A DNA stretch of 64,000 bases from positions 2,294,001 through 2,358,000 of the forward strand of contig CP050848.1 in assembly GCA_014873095.1 (NCBI GenBank). The letters run 5' to 3'. Position 1 is the first letter of the stretch, and each line of letters opens with the position of its first letter. The DNA comes from Planctomycetales bacterium ZRK34. GTDB taxonomy: Bacteria; Planctomycetota; Phycisphaerae; Phycisphaerales; Zrk34. A program made the translations under genes and the position numbers. Shown in pieces: positions 25,601 through 35,768 of the stretch. The notes under the pieces are model-generated. The model worked only from the letters and a program-made list of their open reading frames with translations, was not told the origin of the DNA and made no database searches.

Positions 25601-27792
25601 TCGGCGATGCACACCCGACCATCGATGCCGGCGACATGAACATCACCGGCCTGACCGTCGGCCCGGACGGCGACTTCTGGCTCAGCGACGGCGCCTCGCA
25701 CCAGGTGCATCACTTCGACGCGAGCGGCCAGCGCATCGGGGTGATCGGTCAGCCCGGCGGCCCGTATCGTGGCGCGTACATCCCCGAGCGGATGGTTCAC
25801 CCGGCGGGGCTCACCTTCGGGCCGGGCGGCAAGCTGTGGGTCACCGAAAAGCGGTGGAACCCGAAGCGCGTGCTCGCGTGGGACCTGGCGAAAAAGAAGG
25901 TCGTGTATGAGAAGTTCGGCATGCCGCACTACGGCGGGGATGGGTCGGGCTTTGATCCGGAAAACCCGCGGCGGTGGATCGGGCTCGGCTGCTTCTGGGA
26001 TGTCGACCTTCAGAAGAAGACCGCCCGGCCGACGCATGTGTTGTCGCTGGAGGAAGGCCATCTCGGCGGATATGAACCGCACGGCTACCAGTTTTTCCGC
26101 GAGAACGAGCGCACCTTCGTGAGCACGCGCGGCAAGATCGCGCTGATCGCCGAGGTGATGCCCGACGGCACGCTGCATGATCTGGCCGCCACCTGTGGGA
26201 CGCATCACTTCGCATATGCCTTCAACTGGGATCCACCCCAGGCGTACATCGATGCTTTTTACGCCCGCTGGCCGGAGAAGCGCGCCGGTGAAAAGCCCGG
26301 CCGCAAGGGACACGGCAAACCGTGGGCGCAGCGCGGCATGGGCGTGATGTGGGTCGACCGCAACGGCGACGGTCAACCGCAATCCGAAGAGTTCAACTTC
26401 TGCGGTGATGACACCGCCTACGCCGACGGCGCCTGGGGCCACCTGCAGCATTCGCTGACGTTTCGGATGCCCGTGGCGGATAAGACCGGCGTGAAGATCG
26501 TGTCGATCGCTCCGCGCGGCTTCCTGAAAAACGGCGTACCGGACTATCCGACACTCGACGAAGCCCTCGCCGACGCCATGCCGATTTCACTGACGCCTGG
26601 GTACAAGCGCAGCGGTGTGTCGACGGTGCGTGATCGCTTCGGCCGGTTTCTGTTCAACTCCGACCCGGAGATGAACGCCTACGCCGCCGACGGGCGGCCG
26701 CTTTGGACCTACCCGAACCAGTGGAGCAATGTGCACGGCTCGCACAAGGCGCCGCTGCCCCAGCCGGGGGTGATGCAGGGCAATCTCGCCTTCCTCGGGC
26801 GCGCGAGCTTTGACGATCAGGGCGATGTCGTGTTCCTCAACGGCAACCACGGTCGCTGCTTCATCCTCACCACCGACGGGTTGTATCTCGACGAGGCGTT
26901 CGTGGATGTGCGCGTCAGCTATCTGAAAAACGAGTACCGACTCGGCGGGGAGATCTTCGGCGGCAGCTTCGGCCGCGATGAAAAGTCCGGGCGCTACCTG
27001 GTTCAGATCGGCCACGGACCGTATCGCATCTATGAGCTGACGGGGTTTGATCGCGCCCGTCGCATGCAAGGCGCGATCGACGTGAGCGCCGAGCAGATCA
27101 TCGCCGCCGAACGACACCGTCGCCGCCAGGTCGCCGAGTCGCACCAGGAGCGTGTCGCCACGCTGCCCGGTGTGATCAAGTGGACCAGGGACGGACAATT
27201 CCCGGTGGAGTTGAAGCTGGATGCCGATGCTGAGCAGTTGCATCTGCACTACCGCGTGAAAGACGCTTCGCCATGGGTGAACAACGGTCGTGACTGGACC
27301 CAGCTTTTCGCCACCGGCGACACGGTGGATTTTCAGTTCGCCGCCGATCCCGCGGCCGACCCCAAACGCCGCGGGCCTGTTCCCGGGGACAAGCGGCTGA
27401 TGATCGCGCCTTATGAAGGCCGCCCCATCGCGGTGCTGTATGAACATCGCAAGCCCGGCGGTGCGAACCCGATCGAGTTCGCCTCGCCCTGGCGTGGGGA
27501 GAAAGTCGACAACGTCGTGCAGTTGGCCGAAGCGCGGATCGACGTGAAAGTCAGCGGCGGCGGGTATGAGGTCGACGTGACGATTCCGCTGAAGGCCCTG
27601 GGCCTGTCGCTGGAGCCCGGCTGTGACTTCAGCGCCGACTTCGGAGTGACCTACGGCGACGCCGGCGGCACGGACACCAACCTCCGGTCATACTGGTCAA
27701 ACCCAAGTACCGGCCTCGTCGACGACATTCCCGGTGAAATCATGCTGTCGCCCAACCTGTGGGGCCGCGTGACGGCGGGACCGAAAAAATGA
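22633..27792 (+). CDS. Giant exported beta-propeller protein with FlgD-like Ig and CBM9-like domains
   Basis: 1719 residues, one of the largest in the region. After a signal peptide (about 1-29, ending VAG), residues 30-560 form NHL/PQQ-like propeller blades. A FlgD-like Ig module follows at about 700-755 ([20 protein letters not shown] then [20 protein letters not shown]). A second propeller runs from about 780 to 1480 ([40 protein letters not shown]). The C-terminal 220 residues resemble a CBM9/DOMON sandwich ([18 protein letters not shown] ... [20 protein letters not shown]). FlgD-Ig plus CBM9 is common in secreted polysaccharide-related proteins. No catalytic residues identified. An in-frame ATG at 22579 lacks a signal peptide directly behind it, so 22633 is preferred. 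Confidence 0.8.
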   Translation: MKHHPRIETAAAFTWISLLLGAAACTVAGELRYAGALGNSTETEPVFAGQAAPGMGPVIDDESAIWERGGSEQLNRYAPDGRLLASYPIAPSQGRDDQLTRVGDHLLMNINRGVYTLAMDAAPGTQPERLKVDADVMSCSALKGRVALFDKNSDEVFWFNPTSDTRELITKTDTRVIGLDLGDDGTVYIFGSGQVHAYKDGQPAAGFPKDFRGDRPQRIGDYWYSHAWHGTINRMNDQFEPDPGVVLGGASGSFIGYLPQSVDVTNGRGMARLRDGVFAVSGLGGVVQLLTWNPGQERFEIARRLGALVDLTGVAIDAAGNIWTPRGSWRWSDTPDAPNTIGDKEPDVMAQPVVLDGQTLCLLKKHYHYVQLSHGPLIDASGWSHFDTQGVSDFDLPTSVTGAAAVGDSDRRRLIIATRDGNAFELGITRMGQLAGRPKTIKLPGLTECTSLAWISGRLLAAGRGEINVYEPSDGDQWKQVDTLTGFGSGVLYIHSDGARLVISDTEGGRVCLLDAKMSTLAVYKGLADPGVVAVSGDRIAAYESGRQRLVRLAYSDGPAPAVNLTSKSAPTVSEQPVVHTEADFQELGRPAGIPFAVAVSIDDQTGASVSVRTLKDAEVQLGIADAQHAWVLTGRTNAPSDGRLVFELPAGDWSQMRLAAAVATSNQRERFGFNDRRAIHAPFDANPAAWAAFDLDTYREMVQTRRQEIRISFEQPEAGIATLVIEDSNGQRVRNLVSGRKFTAGRHTVVWDGLDETGALVAPGAYRWRGITHRGIKPHYLMNFANGNEPTTHPWGPNHSTLQAAAANDKLVFFAAPVTEGGWALMALDQAGRFVQGYKHETAFGIGADAIAADDRYLYCAQDGFAWGGTRGVDLDSPDWQATWTITVVRYDIESGKMIEFPGKRRAIEVDTMTVGPGSDHPDLKDFNLGGLAVLGGKLYIGSRDEKAVLVIDAETGERVESIPLKGVKHLAAGGEHIYAATERGVVRLGDAHPTIDAGDMNITGLTVGPDGDFWLSDGASHQVHHFDASGQRIGVIGQPGGPYRGAYIPERMVHPAGLTFGPGGKLWVTEKRWNPKRVLAWDLAKKKVVYEKFGMPHYGGDGSGFDPENPRRWIGLGCFWDVDLQKKTARPTHVLSLEEGHLGGYEPHGYQFFRENERTFVSTRGKIALIAEVMPDGTLHDLAATCGTHHFAYAFNWDPPQAYIDAFYARWPEKRAGEKPGRKGHGKPWAQRGMGVMWVDRNGDGQPQSEEFNFCGDDTAYADGAWGHLQHSLTFRMPVADKTGVKIVSIAPRGFLKNGVPDYPTLDEALADAMPISLTPGYKRSGVSTVRDRFGRFLFNSDPEMNAYAADGRPLWTYPNQWSNVHGSHKAPLPQPGVMQGNLAFLGRASFDDQGDVVFLNGNHGRCFILTTDGLYLDEAFVDVRVSYLKNEYRLGGEIFGGSFGRDEKSGRYLVQIGHGPYRIYELTGFDRARRMQGAIDVSAEQIIAAERHRRRQVAESHQERVATLPGVIKWTRDGQFPVELKLDADAEQLHLHYRVKDASPWVNNGRDWTQLFATGDTVDFQFAADPAADPKRRGPVPGDKRLMIAPYEGRPIAVLYEHRKPGGANPIEFASPWRGEKVDNVVQLAEARIDVKVSGGGYEVDVTIPLKALGLSLEPGCDFSADFGVTYGDAGGTDTNLRSYWSNPSTGLVDDIPGEIMLSPNLWGRVTAGPKK

Positions 27793-27845
27793 TTGAAAAT
27801 TTTCGCTGCCCGCGACACACACATTCCCGCGCCGCCGGGTTATAG

Positions 27846-28403
27846 ATGTGCATGCCCTTCGATCCAAGCGCCATTTCGAATGATCCCGGCCGGCTGGAAG
27901 CCTTCGTCAGCGAGTTCGGTCGCACGCAGCGACCGCTGTTTCTGCACATCCTTTCGCTGACGGCGGACCCGATCGCCGCCGAAGACATCCTTCAAGAGAC
28001 GAACCTGGTGCTCTGGCGGAAGTTCGACGAGTTTGAACCCGGCACCAGCTTTCACGCCTGGGCGGCGAAGATCGCGTATTACCAGATTCTCAAATGGCGC
28101 GAATCGCAGAACCGGGCGGCGATGTCGCTGGCGCCTGAGGTGATCGCCCGCCTGGCGGATGAATCCGTCGATTTCAGCGCCGAGTTTGAAACCCGCCGAC
28201 GTGCCCTGCGGCAGTGCCTGACGAAACTGTCCGATGCCGATCGTGAACTGATCACGCAGCGCTATCAGCCGGGCCAGACCGGTCGCTCGATCGCTCAGCG
28301 ACTCGGGCGTCCTGAAAACTCGGTCTACAAGAGCATCGGTCGCATTCGCGCGGCTTTGCTGCGGTGCATCCGCAATGCACTGGCCGAAGGAGGCGCTGCA
28401 TGA
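27846..28403 (+). CDS. ECF-type RNA polymerase sigma factor (second copy)
   Basis: 185 residues, a paralogue of the sigma factor at 16.9 kb. Region 2 reads AAEDILQETNLVLWRKFDEFEP then SFHAWAAKIAYYQILKWRES, and region 4 LITQRYQPGQTGRSIAQRLG with PENSVYKSIGRIRAAL. The stop codon overlaps the ATG of the FecR-type gene (ATGA). An ATG at 27852 is an alternative start. The close resemblance in length and partner genes shows that the two sigma modules derive from a common module. Confidence 0.92.
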   Translation: MCMPFDPSAISNDPGRLEAFVSEFGRTQRPLFLHILSLTADPIAAEDILQETNLVLWRKFDEFEPGTSFHAWAAKIAYYQILKWRESQNRAAMSLAPEVIARLADESVDFSAEFETRRRALRQCLTKLSDADRELITQRYQPGQTGRSIAQRLGRPENSVYKSIGRIRAALLRCIRNALAEGGAA

Positions 28404-29830
28404 CCGGGCGCCCCGCGGAAAATCACGAGCTGTTCCAACTCACCGAGCGGCTCTGCGAGCAGACCGCCACGGCGGAAGACATCCATCGGCTCAACGCGCT
28501 GCTCGTTGACGACCCGGAGGCCCGCCGCGCCTACCTGCACCACATCAGCCTGCATGGCGAGCTGCACTACGAGCAGGCCGGCGCCGACAGAGATTACGAT
28601 GCCCCGACTCTACCCGCGGCAGCAACCGCCCCGCCAGTATCCCGCCGGGCAGCCTGGTACAGCGCGGCCGCGCTCGCCGCAGCGGTGACCCTGGCCGCAA
28701 CAATTTGGGTGATGTCGCCGACCGCACCGCCGGCCGGTCCCTCGACGGCAAATCAGTCACCGCACGTCGGTACCGTCGCCATGCTGTCGGATCGTTCCGA
28801 TGACGCGGTGTTCGCCGAGCCGACAGGCGCTCCGGCACTCGGCGCCGAGTTGACACCGGGCCCGATTCATCTGCTGACCGGCAAGGCGCAGGTGATGTTT
28901 CACTCCACCGCGGTGGTCGACCTGATCGGCCCGTGCGTTTTCGAAATGACCGGCGCCAACCGGGGACGCCTTACCACCGGCAGAATCGTAGCATTCGTGC
29001 CGAAGAAGGCACGCGGGTTCACACTCGATCTGCCCGGCGGGGCGCAGATCGTCGATCTCGGAACCGCCTTCGAGGTGGATGTTCACCGGCAGGGCGCGAT
29101 TGATCTGACCGTCACGCAAGGCGTGGTGCAGATCGTCATGCCGGAATCCGCTGATGTGGCCAGCCGCATCGTGCAGATCGACGCCCCGCAGAAGTTGCGA
29201 CTGCAACCGACGGCCGGCATCGTCGAACGATACTTCAGCAAGTTGCAAGCCGCTGCCGACGCTTCGACAGCCACGGCCGACACTCCGCCGATCAACTTCA
29301 ATCAGTACACGCTGCAGTCCTACGACGACCAGGACGGCAAGACCGATCAGCCGACCGCCTCGCGCGTGTCGAACGATGGCCGATCGCTGCACCTGCGCGG
29401 CAACTGCTGGAAGGCGATCCCCGTCGACTATCTCGTGAAGCCCTCGACGGTGGTCGAATTCGAGTTGATGGTCACCGATCCCGGCGAAGCGGTCGGATTC
29501 GGATTCGACGACGATGGTTTGATCCGCAAGGGCTGCACGATGTTCACGCTGACCGGTACGGACATGGAGTCGGTCACCGTGCTTCGACATGCTTTTCACA
29601 TCGACAACCTGCCGCCGATCTGGATGACGTATCGCATTCCGGTCGGCCGCTTTGACGCGGGCAAGCGGATGAATCAGTTGGTGTTCTACGCCGACGATGA
29701 CACCACCGGTAAGGCTGAGGCGGTGTTCCGCAATGTCCGCATCGTGGAAGGGCCGCGTTCAAAATCGCCCACAGAAAATGACGCCAAGACAACTCACGTG
29801 AATTCAGACCAAGGAGATGACCCCCAATGA
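28400..29830 (+). CDS. FecR-type membrane anti-sigma regulator (second copy)
   Basis: 476 residues. It has the same plan as the protein at 17.5 kb: a short cytoplasmic helical domain (LTERLCEQTATAEDIHRLNA), a transmembrane helix at about 91-111 (AAWYSAAALAAAVTLAATIW), a FecR domain with TGKAQVMFHSTAVVDLIGPC and IVDLGTAFEVDVHRQG, then a C-terminal beta-rich domain of about 170 residues. The C-terminal domain differs from that of the first copy, so the putative sensing part has diverged. It is joined to both neighbours by 4-bp ATGA overlaps. Confidence 0.86.
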   Translation: MTGRPAENHELFQLTERLCEQTATAEDIHRLNALLVDDPEARRAYLHHISLHGELHYEQAGADRDYDAPTLPAAATAPPVSRRAAWYSAAALAAAVTLAATIWVMSPTAPPAGPSTANQSPHVGTVAMLSDRSDDAVFAEPTGAPALGAELTPGPIHLLTGKAQVMFHSTAVVDLIGPCVFEMTGANRGRLTTGRIVAFVPKKARGFTLDLPGGAQIVDLGTAFEVDVHRQGAIDLTVTQGVVQIVMPESADVASRIVQIDAPQKLRLQPTAGIVERYFSKLQAAADASTATADTPPINFNQYTLQSYDDQDGKTDQPTASRVSNDGRSLHLRGNCWKAIPVDYLVKPSTVVEFELMVTDPGEAVGFGFDDDGLIRKGCTMFTLTGTDMESVTVLRHAFHIDNLPPIWMTYRIPVGRFDAGKRMNQLVFYADDDTTGKAEAVFRNVRIVEGPRSKSPTENDAKTTHVNSDQGDDPQ

Positions 29831-30639
29831 TCAAGTTCATGAATCGACCGGGTATGGCTGTGAATGCCGGCATCGCGCTGCTGGCTGCGAGTGTGCTCAG
29901 CGGTTTGACCGCCGGCGCGAAGGCGGCCCCTGTGGACATCACCGACATCACGAATGTCAGCCTGGGTTCAGGCGGCGTCGTCAACAGCATGACGGTTCAG
30001 ATCGGCGGCGGGCCGGGCACCGACACGCTGCTTCAATCGGACCTGATCAACGTCACGCTGACCGGATATACCGACAGCGACAACGCGCAGCTGACCCTGA
30101 CCGACGGCGGGTCGGTGCCGAGCCCGGTGGCCAGCGTGGTCGAGGACTTTTCGATCGACTCAGGCATCGCCAACCCCTCCAGCGCGACGTTCACCTTCAA
30201 CGCGCCGGTCGTCAACCGCCCGGGGGCTGACATCATCCTCGTCGATGTCGGCGGCAACAACGATGCCTTGACCGTGGCCATCGGCAGCGAGGATGTGGCA
30301 TACATTGCCAGCACCGCTGATTACTCGGGCTTTGCGGGTAGAGCGTTCGACATCATGCAGTCCGATGGCGGCGGGCCTTTCACCTCCGTCAGTGATCTGA
30401 ACAACGCCACCTTCTCGCTGGCAAGCAGCACTTCAAGCAGCAATCGAAACTTCCTGCTGATCGAGTTGGACGACTTCCTCGTGGCGTCCGGTGATTCGAT
30501 CACCGCGCTGACCATCACCGCCAGCGAGTATGACCCGATGGCGGTGTTCGGCATTGCGTACACGGCGATTCCCGAGCCGGCCTCGATGACGCTTTTCGCG
30601 GCGGCCGGCGGGCTGTGCATGCTGCGGCGTCGGCGCTGA
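29827..30639 (+). CDS. PEP-CTERM surface protein
   Basis: 270 residues. It starts with a signal peptide (about 1-34, ending AKA). A Ser/Thr/Asp/Asn-rich beta-strand region with few charged residues follows, and the C terminus is the sorting signal [20 protein letters not shown] followed by RRR. No other domain is recognised. The start codon overlaps the FecR stop, and the pseudopilin gene follows 15 bp later. Its place in the operon matches that of the LamG PEP-CTERM protein in the first module, but the bodies of the two proteins are not similar. Confidence 0.85.
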   Translation: MIKFMNRPGMAVNAGIALLAASVLSGLTAGAKAAPVDITDITNVSLGSGGVVNSMTVQIGGGPGTDTLLQSDLINVTLTGYTDSDNAQLTLTDGGSVPSPVASVVEDFSIDSGIANPSSATFTFNAPVVNRPGADIILVDVGGNNDALTVAIGSEDVAYIASTADYSGFAGRAFDIMQSDGGGPFTSVSDLNNATFSLASSTSSSNRNFLLIELDDFLVASGDSITALTITASEYDPMAVFGIAYTAIPEPASMTLFAAAGGLCMLRRRR

Positions 30640-30653
30640 ATGTCATCACCGCG

Positions 30654-31406
30654 ATGGGACTGCTCATGCGCCGACATGGCTTCACATTGATCGAACTGCT
30701 GGTGGTGGTGTCGATCATCGCGCTGCTGATCGCGATCCTGCTGCCGGCGCTGAGCAAAGCGCGGCAGACGGCGATTCAGGTCACGTGCGGCGCGTCGCTG
30801 CGGCAGTGCGCCACGACCGCGATCACCTATGCGATGGATTACCGACAACACCTGCCCGGCCATGACATCACCAAGGCTGACTGCTCGATGTTTCGCAACA
30901 CCGGCGCGAAGTTTGACCTGATCAAAATGGCGGGCCCCTACGCCGGGGACGACATGCGGATCTGGAGCTGCCCGGCGATCGACTCGGAGCAGCCCTATAT
31001 CGACGACCCGTCCAACACGCGCTTCGCCTGCTACGGGTCGTACCAGTTTTTCCCGATCGATCCAGACGGCCTGCCGGACTTCGGGCGCGGCAAGCCCGTG
31101 CCGCGCACGCTCACCGACGGCCGATCGACCTTTCCGATGATCCAGGACCGCACCGCCGACCGCCGGCCGCAGGCGATCGTCAGCGGCTGGATCGCCAATC
31201 ATGTCGATGACTACCGCATCCGCGCCGCCACGGTGGACAATCCCTCCAGCGCGCGGCGCGTCGCCGATGACAAGGCCGACATCCGCGGGGCCAACATCGG
31301 GTTCTATGACGGCGGCGTCCGGTGGGTCGCCGGTATGGACCTGGTGAACGTCGGCTCCGATGACGGCAGCGGCAGCGTCGGATACACGTACTCGGTGTTG
31401 CCGTGA
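30654..31406 (+). CDS. Pseudopilin-like protein with type IV leader (second copy)
   Basis: 250 residues. The leader MRRHG and cleavage site before [16 protein letters not shown] are identical in the hydrophobic core to the protein at 19.1 kb, followed by [20 protein letters not shown]. The C-terminal domain carries [18 protein letters not shown], the DUF1559-like closing segment. ATGs at 30654 and 30666 both give a proper leader. It lies directly after the PEP-CTERM gene in the second sigma module. Confidence 0.83.
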   Translation: MGLLMRRHGFTLIELLVVVSIIALLIAILLPALSKARQTAIQVTCGASLRQCATTAITYAMDYRQHLPGHDITKADCSMFRNTGAKFDLIKMAGPYAGDDMRIWSCPAIDSEQPYIDDPSNTRFACYGSYQFFPIDPDGLPDFGRGKPVPRTLTDGRSTFPMIQDRTADRRPQAIVSGWIANHVDDYRIRAATVDNPSSARRVADDKADIRGANIGFYDGGVRWVAGMDLVNVGSDDGSGSVGYTYSVLP

Positions 31407-31464
31407 TGAGCGATTTACGATCCATTAAACGGATCACCTTCATTACTACCTGAGGTTGTTCGAC

Positions 31465-33825
31465 ATGATGTGCTGTGCCTGGCTGATGCGTTGTTGGATC
31501 ACGTGTGTCTGTTGTGTTGCGATGCTGGCGGCAGGCGCTGAAGCGGCGTCGATCGCCCCGCGTGTCGATGCCAAGGCGCGCACGCTGGCGATGGTCGATC
31601 AGGCCGGGGCGGCGTGGCTGATCGACGGGTTTGCCCGGGTCGTGCTCAGCGATGAGGTTTCGTTTCGCAGTGACGATGCACGCTACCAGTTGACGCAGCG
31701 AGGCGGCGCGGGGGATCAATCCGTCGAGTTGGCGTTTCGTGACACCAAGGGTGAGTTGGACCTGCACTGGACCATCACGCCGCTGGATGAACGATCCGCC
31801 ACGGTCCGGCTGACGATTCACAACCGCAGCGCCAAACCCATGCGGCTCAAACGCCTGGAAGTGCTCTGCGGCAAGCTGGCGGATCGACATGAGTCACCGC
31901 GCCTCGGTGTGCTGCTCAACGGCTTCGTACTCAGCCCGCCGCACGCAACCCTGCGCGCCGCGGATACAACCTCGCTGTCGAGCAACGAAACGATCGCCAT
32001 CGAATCGCCCCCGCTGGCCGCCGGATGGCTGACCGGCGAGCACAACTTCGGCCACATCGACCTGCAACATCTCAACAACCAGCCCGCGCTGACCGCCTGG
32101 GGCCAGGGCGATGATTGCGTATTGCCTGCCGGCGCATCGCGCACCAGCGATCTGCTTTTCGTCAGCACACACCCATCGCCGCTGTCGGAGATGGAGCGCT
32201 TCGCTGATCTGGCCGGCCGGATCAATCACGCCCGCATCTGGCCGCCGCGCATCGCGTGGTGCTCCTGGTACGCCGGGTGGATGCGCAAAACGATGGCGAC
32301 CTACAAAGACGGCCTGGAAAAAGGCGTTGAGCAGAACATCGCCTCGATCAACAAATACTTCGCCAGTCGCGGCGCCCGGACGATGCGCATCTGCGATGAC
32401 TTCATCGACTACGGCGACTGGTCCAACAACACCAAAACAATCCCCGGCGGGTTCGACCGCCTGGCGAAGAAGATCGATCAGGCCGGTCTGACCCCGGGCG
32501 TCTGGTACGCGCCCTACTGGGCCGAGGCCGAGTCGCGCGTGCTCAAGGAACATCCCGACTGGTTTGCGCGAAATCGAAAAGGCGACATCTGGTACGAGAC
32601 CGGCTGGCAACCCAACTCGCGTGATACGACCCGCTTCGCGGTCTTCGACACGACCCACCCGCAGGTGGTCGATTATTTCGAACAGACCGCGCGGCAGTGG
32701 CGGCAGCGCGGGTTCCGCTACGTCAGCACAGACTTTCTGAACTGGTCGTTGCAGCCGGATCGTTTTCACGACCCGACCATGACCCGAGCCGAAATGCTCC
32801 GCGCGGGCATGGCGGCGATCCGGCGCGGCCTGGGGCCGGACGTGTTTTACCGCCCGATCAATAATCCGCTCGGCGTGGCGATGGGCATCGCCAACGACAC
32901 ACGCATCAGCGGCGATTCGCATGGCGACAACCCGACCGCCTACTTCCGCACCGCCGAAGTCTGGTTCTACAACCGGCGCGTCTGGCTGAACGATCCCTCG
33001 GCGATCGTGTGCGCCCGCTACGGCAAGCTGCGCCCGATTCAGTGGAACCGCCTGTGGATGTCGTGGATGGCCCTGGCCGGCACGGTGCTGACCTACGGCG
33101 AGGTCATCGACGAATTGCCCGAGCCGTACATTCAGATGTACCAGCGGATTTTCCCGAACCTGCCGGTGGCCGGGCGGCCGCTGGATATCTGGGAAAACAA
33201 GCCATACATGCTGTGGGGTATGAACCCCGGTGAGGCCGACGGCGCGTACACGCTCTTCGGTGTCTTCGACATCAAGGGCAAAGGCCCCCGCCATGTTCGG
33301 TTGAACCTCGACGAGATTGCCGCGCGCTGCCAAGGATGGACCCATCAGCCCAGCCAGGCGCCGGGACGTTACCTGCTCTGGAACTTCTGGGAGCAGAAGC
33401 TCGTCCGCTCGGATCAACATCAACTCGAACTGCCGCTGCCGGCCAAGTCGTGTTACGTGTTCGCGCTGCGTCCGGACTTCGGCCGGCCGCAACTGCTCGG
33501 CACCAGCGGGCATTTCAGCCAGGGTGTCATCGAGACGCGCGACCTGACGTGGGCCGCGGACAGCAAACAGATCACGGGGCAAGTCATGGGCAACGGCGGC
33601 GACCCCAGCACGCTGTTCTTCCATGTCCCTGATGGCATGCAATTGGCGGACGCTCAACTCGGCGATGCCGATGCAGCCGTTCGCCAACTGTCAGACGACG
33701 TGCTCGCGGTGGACCTGCCCCACCTCGAAAAGTTCACCTCGCTGACGTTGCGCTTTTCGGGTACCGCCGGTTCGGTTGACCAACGGCCGTTTGAACCGGG
33801 CCGCGCCGCCGAGCGGTTTGACTGA
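31465..33825 (+). CDS. Exported alpha-galactosidase-like glycoside hydrolase (GH36/melibiase clan)
   Basis: 786 residues. A cysteine-rich signal peptide (about 1-27) is followed by an N-terminal beta-supersandwich. A barrel starts at about residue 265 (PRIAWCSWYAGW). The nucleophile is probably D423 in YVSTDFLNW and the acid/base D484 in TRISGDSHGDN, at the strand ends where GH36 enzymes hold their two aspartates. Segments such as CDDFIDYGDW and PGVWYAPYWAEAES fit the substrate-binding loops of the clan. A beta-sandwich ends the protein. The second half of the active site differs from well-known melibiases, so galactose specificity is an inference. A TTG at 31456 is also open. It closes the second sigma/FecR module. 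Confidence 0.8.
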   Translation: MMCCAWLMRCWITCVCCVAMLAAGAEAASIAPRVDAKARTLAMVDQAGAAWLIDGFARVVLSDEVSFRSDDARYQLTQRGGAGDQSVELAFRDTKGELDLHWTITPLDERSATVRLTIHNRSAKPMRLKRLEVLCGKLADRHESPRLGVLLNGFVLSPPHATLRAADTTSLSSNETIAIESPPLAAGWLTGEHNFGHIDLQHLNNQPALTAWGQGDDCVLPAGASRTSDLLFVSTHPSPLSEMERFADLAGRINHARIWPPRIAWCSWYAGWMRKTMATYKDGLEKGVEQNIASINKYFASRGARTMRICDDFIDYGDWSNNTKTIPGGFDRLAKKIDQAGLTPGVWYAPYWAEAESRVLKEHPDWFARNRKGDIWYETGWQPNSRDTTRFAVFDTTHPQVVDYFEQTARQWRQRGFRYVSTDFLNWSLQPDRFHDPTMTRAEMLRAGMAAIRRGLGPDVFYRPINNPLGVAMGIANDTRISGDSHGDNPTAYFRTAEVWFYNRRVWLNDPSAIVCARYGKLRPIQWNRLWMSWMALAGTVLTYGEVIDELPEPYIQMYQRIFPNLPVAGRPLDIWENKPYMLWGMNPGEADGAYTLFGVFDIKGKGPRHVRLNLDEIAARCQGWTHQPSQAPGRYLLWNFWEQKLVRSDQHQLELPLPAKSCYVFALRPDFGRPQLLGTSGHFSQGVIETRDLTWAADSKQITGQVMGNGGDPSTLFFHVPDGMQLADAQLGDADAAVRQLSDDVLAVDLPHLEKFTSLTLRFSGTAGSVDQRPFEPGRAAERFD

Positions 33826-33858
33826 GACAAATCAAAGAAAAGAGTTGTACTGGCCATC

Positions 33859-33924
33859 TGTGGCACAGCCGCCCTCGGCTGTGCGGGTGACGACTTCAGC
33901 ACAGCCGGGGGCGGCTGTGCCACA
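33859..33924. repeat. GGCACAGCCGCC fold-back repeat (copy 2)
   Basis: Arms TGTGGCACAGCCGCCCTCGG (33859 on, 26 bp) and its complement ending 33924 match at 25 of 26 positions, separated by GGGTGACGACTTCA. The right arm is the same as at 13591-13616. Diverged relatives of the arms and spacer also occur beside the AT-rich palindromes at 53165-53255 and 54385-54440. Confidence 0.8.
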
Positions 33925-33983
33925 GGCCTGCAACCGATCATGATTGATGCACGAGTATTTTCCGTGATGGATATCAAACATGC

Positions 33984-34020
33984 CAAAGAAAAAGCCCCCG
34001 GCACAGAAGCGCCGAGGGCT
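33984..34020 (-). terminator. Rho-independent terminator of the DegP-type protease gene
   Basis: On the minus strand AGCCCTCGGC (34020-34011) pairs with GCCGGGGGCT (34002-33993) across an 8-base loop, followed by TTTTTCTTT. It lies 28 bp beyond the stop codon. Confidence 0.85.
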
Positions 34021-34048
34021 TGGGGGGGGGTAAGGGTCTTGGTAAGGT

Positions 34049-35650
34049 TTACTCTTCAGGCAATTCCAGCAGCACGAAGCGCTTGGCCGGGCCGGCCTGC
34101 ACGCGGAGGCGGACGCCCTCAGTCAACTTCAGATCACCGAAAGCCTTGTCGAGCTGCTTGAGGTTTTCAACGCTCTTGCCCTGCACGTCGAGAATGATCA
34201 CGCCGGGGCGAAGGCCCTGCTGGGCAGCCACGGAGCCGCCGCGTACGTCGCCGATCACGACGCCGGGTGTGAACTCGAGTTCGAGCTTGTCGGCAATCTC
34301 CTTGGTGAAGGTTTCGACCTTCTCGATGCCGAACTTGCGGAGCGTTTCGGCGACGTTGTTGTCGAGCTCGCCGCCGCCCTGGCTGTCGGGCTGATCACCG
34401 CCACCGGCGCGGCTGGCGATCATCGGGTTCTTCGGCTGCTCGACGAGCGTGACCTCGAAGTTTTTCGTGTCGCCGTTGCGGAAGACCTTGATGGTGATCG
34501 TCTGGCCGGGCGCGAAGGCGGCCACGACGCGGCGAAGCTGCGAGGCGTTGGTCACGGGCTGGCCTTCGATCTCGGTGATGATGTCGCCGGCCTTCATGCC
34601 TGCCTTGGCGGCGGGAGAATGCTTGTCGACCATGTCGTCGACGAGCACGCCGCGGCCCTTGAAGCCGAAGCTCTTGGCCAGCTTCGGATCCATCTCGCTG
34701 ATCCACACGCCGAGATACCCGCGGCTGACCTTGCCCTTGTCGATGATCTGATCGGCGATCTGGCGGATCATGTCAGCGGGGATGGCGAAGCCGATGCCGT
34801 TGTAGGCGCCGGTGCGGGTGGCGATGGCGGTGTTCATGCCGACGACCTGACCGTAGATGTTGGTCAGCGGGCCCCCGGAGTTGCCGGGGTTGATCGCGGC
34901 GTCGGTCTGGATGAAGTTTTCGTAGCCCATGTTGCCGAGGATGCCGAGGCGGCGGCCGGAGCCGGAGACAATGCCCTGGCTCATCGAGAACTCAAACTGA
35001 AACGGCGAGCCGAAGGCGAAGACCATCTCGCCCTGTTCGACGGGAGCATTGGCCAGATCGGCGGGATGAAGATGATCGGTTTCGACTTCGAGCACGGCGA
35101 TGTCGGTCTGCGGATCGGTGCCGACGACAGTCGCCTTGCGGGTGGACTTGTCGAAGAACTTGACGGTGATTTCATCGGCGTCTTTGACGACGTGATTGTT
35201 GGTCACGATGTAGTTCTTGCCGCCGTGGCCGTAGACCCAGCCGGAGCCGTTGCCGATCTGCTGGGGGACGTTGTACTCGTCGTACTTGTCGTCGTTGTTT
35301 TTCTGGCCCTCTTCCGGCTGGCCGAAGCGCTCTTCGAAGTCCGGGAAGAATCGACGGAATTCTTCGGGGAGATTGGGCATGGCGCCGTGGGGGTTGCGGC
35401 CGTGCACGCGGCTGATGCGGCTGGATACGGCGATGTGAACCACGCTCGGCTCAACGGCGCGGGCCACCTGCTTGAACGACTCGCTGAGCTCGGCCAGTCG
35501 CGACGACTTGATGCTTTCGCGCACTTCGCTCAGATGCTCAGCCTGCTGCGCGTAAGCAAGCTGTCGCATGACCTGTGGACCGCCCAGCAGTACGGCGACG
35601 ATCATCACCGCCAACACCGCCATCGGTCCATATGAAAATTTGCGATCCAT
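34049..35650 (-). CDS. DegP/HtrA-type periplasmic serine protease
   Basis: 533 residues. It is anchored or exported by a hydrophobic N terminus (about 8-32). The protease domain has the full catalytic triad: H153 in TNNHVV, D183 in PQTDIAVLEV and S258 in NPGNSGGPL. Two PDZ domains follow (GYLGVWISEMD, about 300-390; GVVIGDVRGGSVAAQQGLRP near the C terminus). A charged, Asn/Asp-rich insertion (about 100-130) is typical of family LA loops. This architecture is that of periplasmic quality-control proteases for misfolded envelope proteins. AGGAGG lies 6 bp before the ATG at 35650, fixing the start. Confidence 0.94.
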   Translation of the reverse strand: MDRKFSYGPMAVLAVMIVAVLLGGPQVMRQLAYAQQAEHLSEVRESIKSSRLAELSESFKQVARAVEPSVVHIAVSSRISRVHGRNPHGAMPNLPEEFRRFFPDFEERFGQPEEGQKNNDDKYDEYNVPQQIGNGSGWVYGHGGKNYIVTNNHVVKDADEITVKFFDKSTRKATVVGTDPQTDIAVLEVETDHLHPADLANAPVEQGEMVFAFGSPFQFEFSMSQGIVSGSGRRLGILGNMGYENFIQTDAAINPGNSGGPLTNIYGQVVGMNTAIATRTGAYNGIGFAIPADMIRQIADQIIDKGKVSRGYLGVWISEMDPKLAKSFGFKGRGVLVDDMVDKHSPAAKAGMKAGDIITEIEGQPVTNASQLRRVVAAFAPGQTITIKVFRNGDTKNFEVTLVEQPKNPMIASRAGGGDQPDSQGGGELDNNVAETLRKFGIEKVETFTKEIADKLELEFTPGVVIGDVRGGSVAAQQGLRPGVIILDVQGKSVENLKQLDKAFGDLKLTEGVRLRVQAGPAKRFVLLELPEE

Positions 35651-35768
35651 GTGAAACCTCCTTGGGTTTTAATCAGACACGCTGCTTGTGGGGCATTTTA
35701 TGCAAGGGCTTTTACATGGGCGTCGAGCCCAGCGCCTTCGACTTACTACGACTGACTCGGCCTGCGGT

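Noticed and set aside
24628..26451. 607-codon antisense open frame inside the giant propeller gene
   Set aside because: It is a shadow of GC-rich codons. The sequence is low in family-like patterns and the sense frame is a convincing secreted protein.
31894..33687. 597-codon antisense open frame inside the alpha-galactosidase-like gene
   Set aside because: No domain or ribosome binding site, and the sense strand has catalytic motifs.
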